This document shows, one piece after another, positions 51,411 through 51,443 of a stretch of DNA of 51,443 bases. This DNA comes from Anaerolineae bacterium (GTDB taxonomy: Bacteria > Chloroflexota > Anaerolineae > Aggregatilineales > Phototrophicaceae): NCBI GenBank assembly GCA_022843385.1, contig JALHNT010000052.1, positions 1-51,443 of the forward strand. The letters are read 5' to 3'. The notes under the pieces were generated by a model. The model was not told the origin of the DNA and did not search any database. It was given only the letters and a program-made list of their open reading frames with translations. A program made the translations under genes and the position numbers. Numbering within the stretch: the stretch's first letter is position 1; each line of letters begins with the position of its first letter.

Positions 51411-51443
51411 ATGGCGACTGACAGCCTGGACTGTGACGCCAAG
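51411..51443 (+). CDS. 5' end of an unidentified gene (partial)
   Basis: Eleven codons reading MATDSLDCDAK run off the window edge. GGAGAG at 51400-51405 gives a strong ribosome site five bases before the ATG; an in-frame ATG 11 codons upstream is less likely. Too short to identify. Confidence 0.4.
   Translation, partial: MATDSLDCDAK

Noticed and set aside
1..51443. tRNA and rRNA genes
   Set aside because: I looked for T-arm-like GGTTCGA(A/T)TC contexts and conserved rRNA segments; hits such as the one near 25860 lie inside coding sequence and lack a cloverleaf.

Overview
The window looks like a chromosomal segment of a Chloroflexota bacterium, probably related to Anaerolineae. This is an inference from the gene set and style; no rRNA or tRNA gene is present to confirm it. 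Pointers are lipoproteins with Thr/Pro-rich spacers after the lipobox, a DUF3048 protein with a long TP-repeat linker, a four-subunit 2-oxoacid:ferredoxin oxidoreductase, BtpA, CCP-type M14 carboxypeptidase and Uma2 genes, and long GC-rich coding tracts separated by low-complexity intergenic repeats. Most genes are GC-rich; a few stretches are clearly more AT-rich and look acquired (24.1-25.9 kb, 31.7-33.2 kb, 48.0-48.9 kb, 49.7-50.5 kb).

Layout. 1-1.3 kb: the first codons of a probable IS630-type transposase (minus strand), then a long composite intergenic repeat. 1.3-3.1 kb: a small unknown protein, an SCO1-like copper chaperone and a GNAT acetyltransferase. 3.1-10.1 kb: a MurF-alanine racemase fusion divergent from tgt, a PstS-like lipoprotein, a membrane-anchored TPR protein, and an M14 carboxypeptidase coupled to a PIG-L deacetylase. 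10.3-16.8 kb: DUF3048 protein, cytochrome c lipoprotein, glutamine synthetase with a strong terminator, then korDABC preceded by a perfect CRP-type palindrome. 16.8-24 kb (minus strand): CrtI-like oxidoreductase, two small unknowns, MDR dehydrogenase, BtpA, an orphan solute-binding lipoprotein and a CorC/HlyC-type membrane protein. 24.1-25.9 kb: an AT-rich AAA ATPase-TOPRIM gene, a candidate single-gene defence system. 26-31.3 kb: a coupled sugar cassette (fucose-isomerase-like, four-helix-bundle protein, cupin phosphoglucose isomerase, Uma2, FGGY kinase). 31.3-33.3 kb: an inverted repeat copy, a GT4 glycosyltransferase and an AT-rich gap. 33.3-42.1 kb: phosphoserine phosphatase-like HAD, a second HAD hydrolase, phosphatidylcholine synthase-like enzyme, an LPxTG-anchored secreted protein, SerA, and two paralogous GT-C glycosyltransferases. 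42.1-46.3 kb: TPR protein, lipoprotein, TMEM175-type channel, phosphoribosyltransferase, a small unknown and an RCK (TrkA-type) protein. 46.4-51.4 kb: a 515-residue unknown followed by a broken fragment of a paralogue, DUF1801, PPOX oxidoreductase, a secreted protein, a second direct copy of the composite repeat, and the start of another gene.

How the genes work together. SerA and the SerB-like HAD cover two steps of serine synthesis. KorDABC would exchange electrons between a 2-oxoacid and ferredoxin, beside glutamine synthetase. The sugar cassette pairs an aldose-ketose isomerase with an FGGY kinase. The BtpA/MDR/binding-protein group looks like sugar handling without its permeases. TMEM175 and RCK proteins suggest a potassium-related neighbourhood.

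Most notable points: repeats placed at both ends of the window and once inverted in the middle; a palindromic repeat read in frame inside a glycosyltransferase gene; degenerate Mur-ligase motifs in a MurF-Alr fusion; a His in place of the catalytic Arg of SerA; an RCK protein without a visible K+ selectivity filter; and the AT-rich ATPase-TOPRIM gene.
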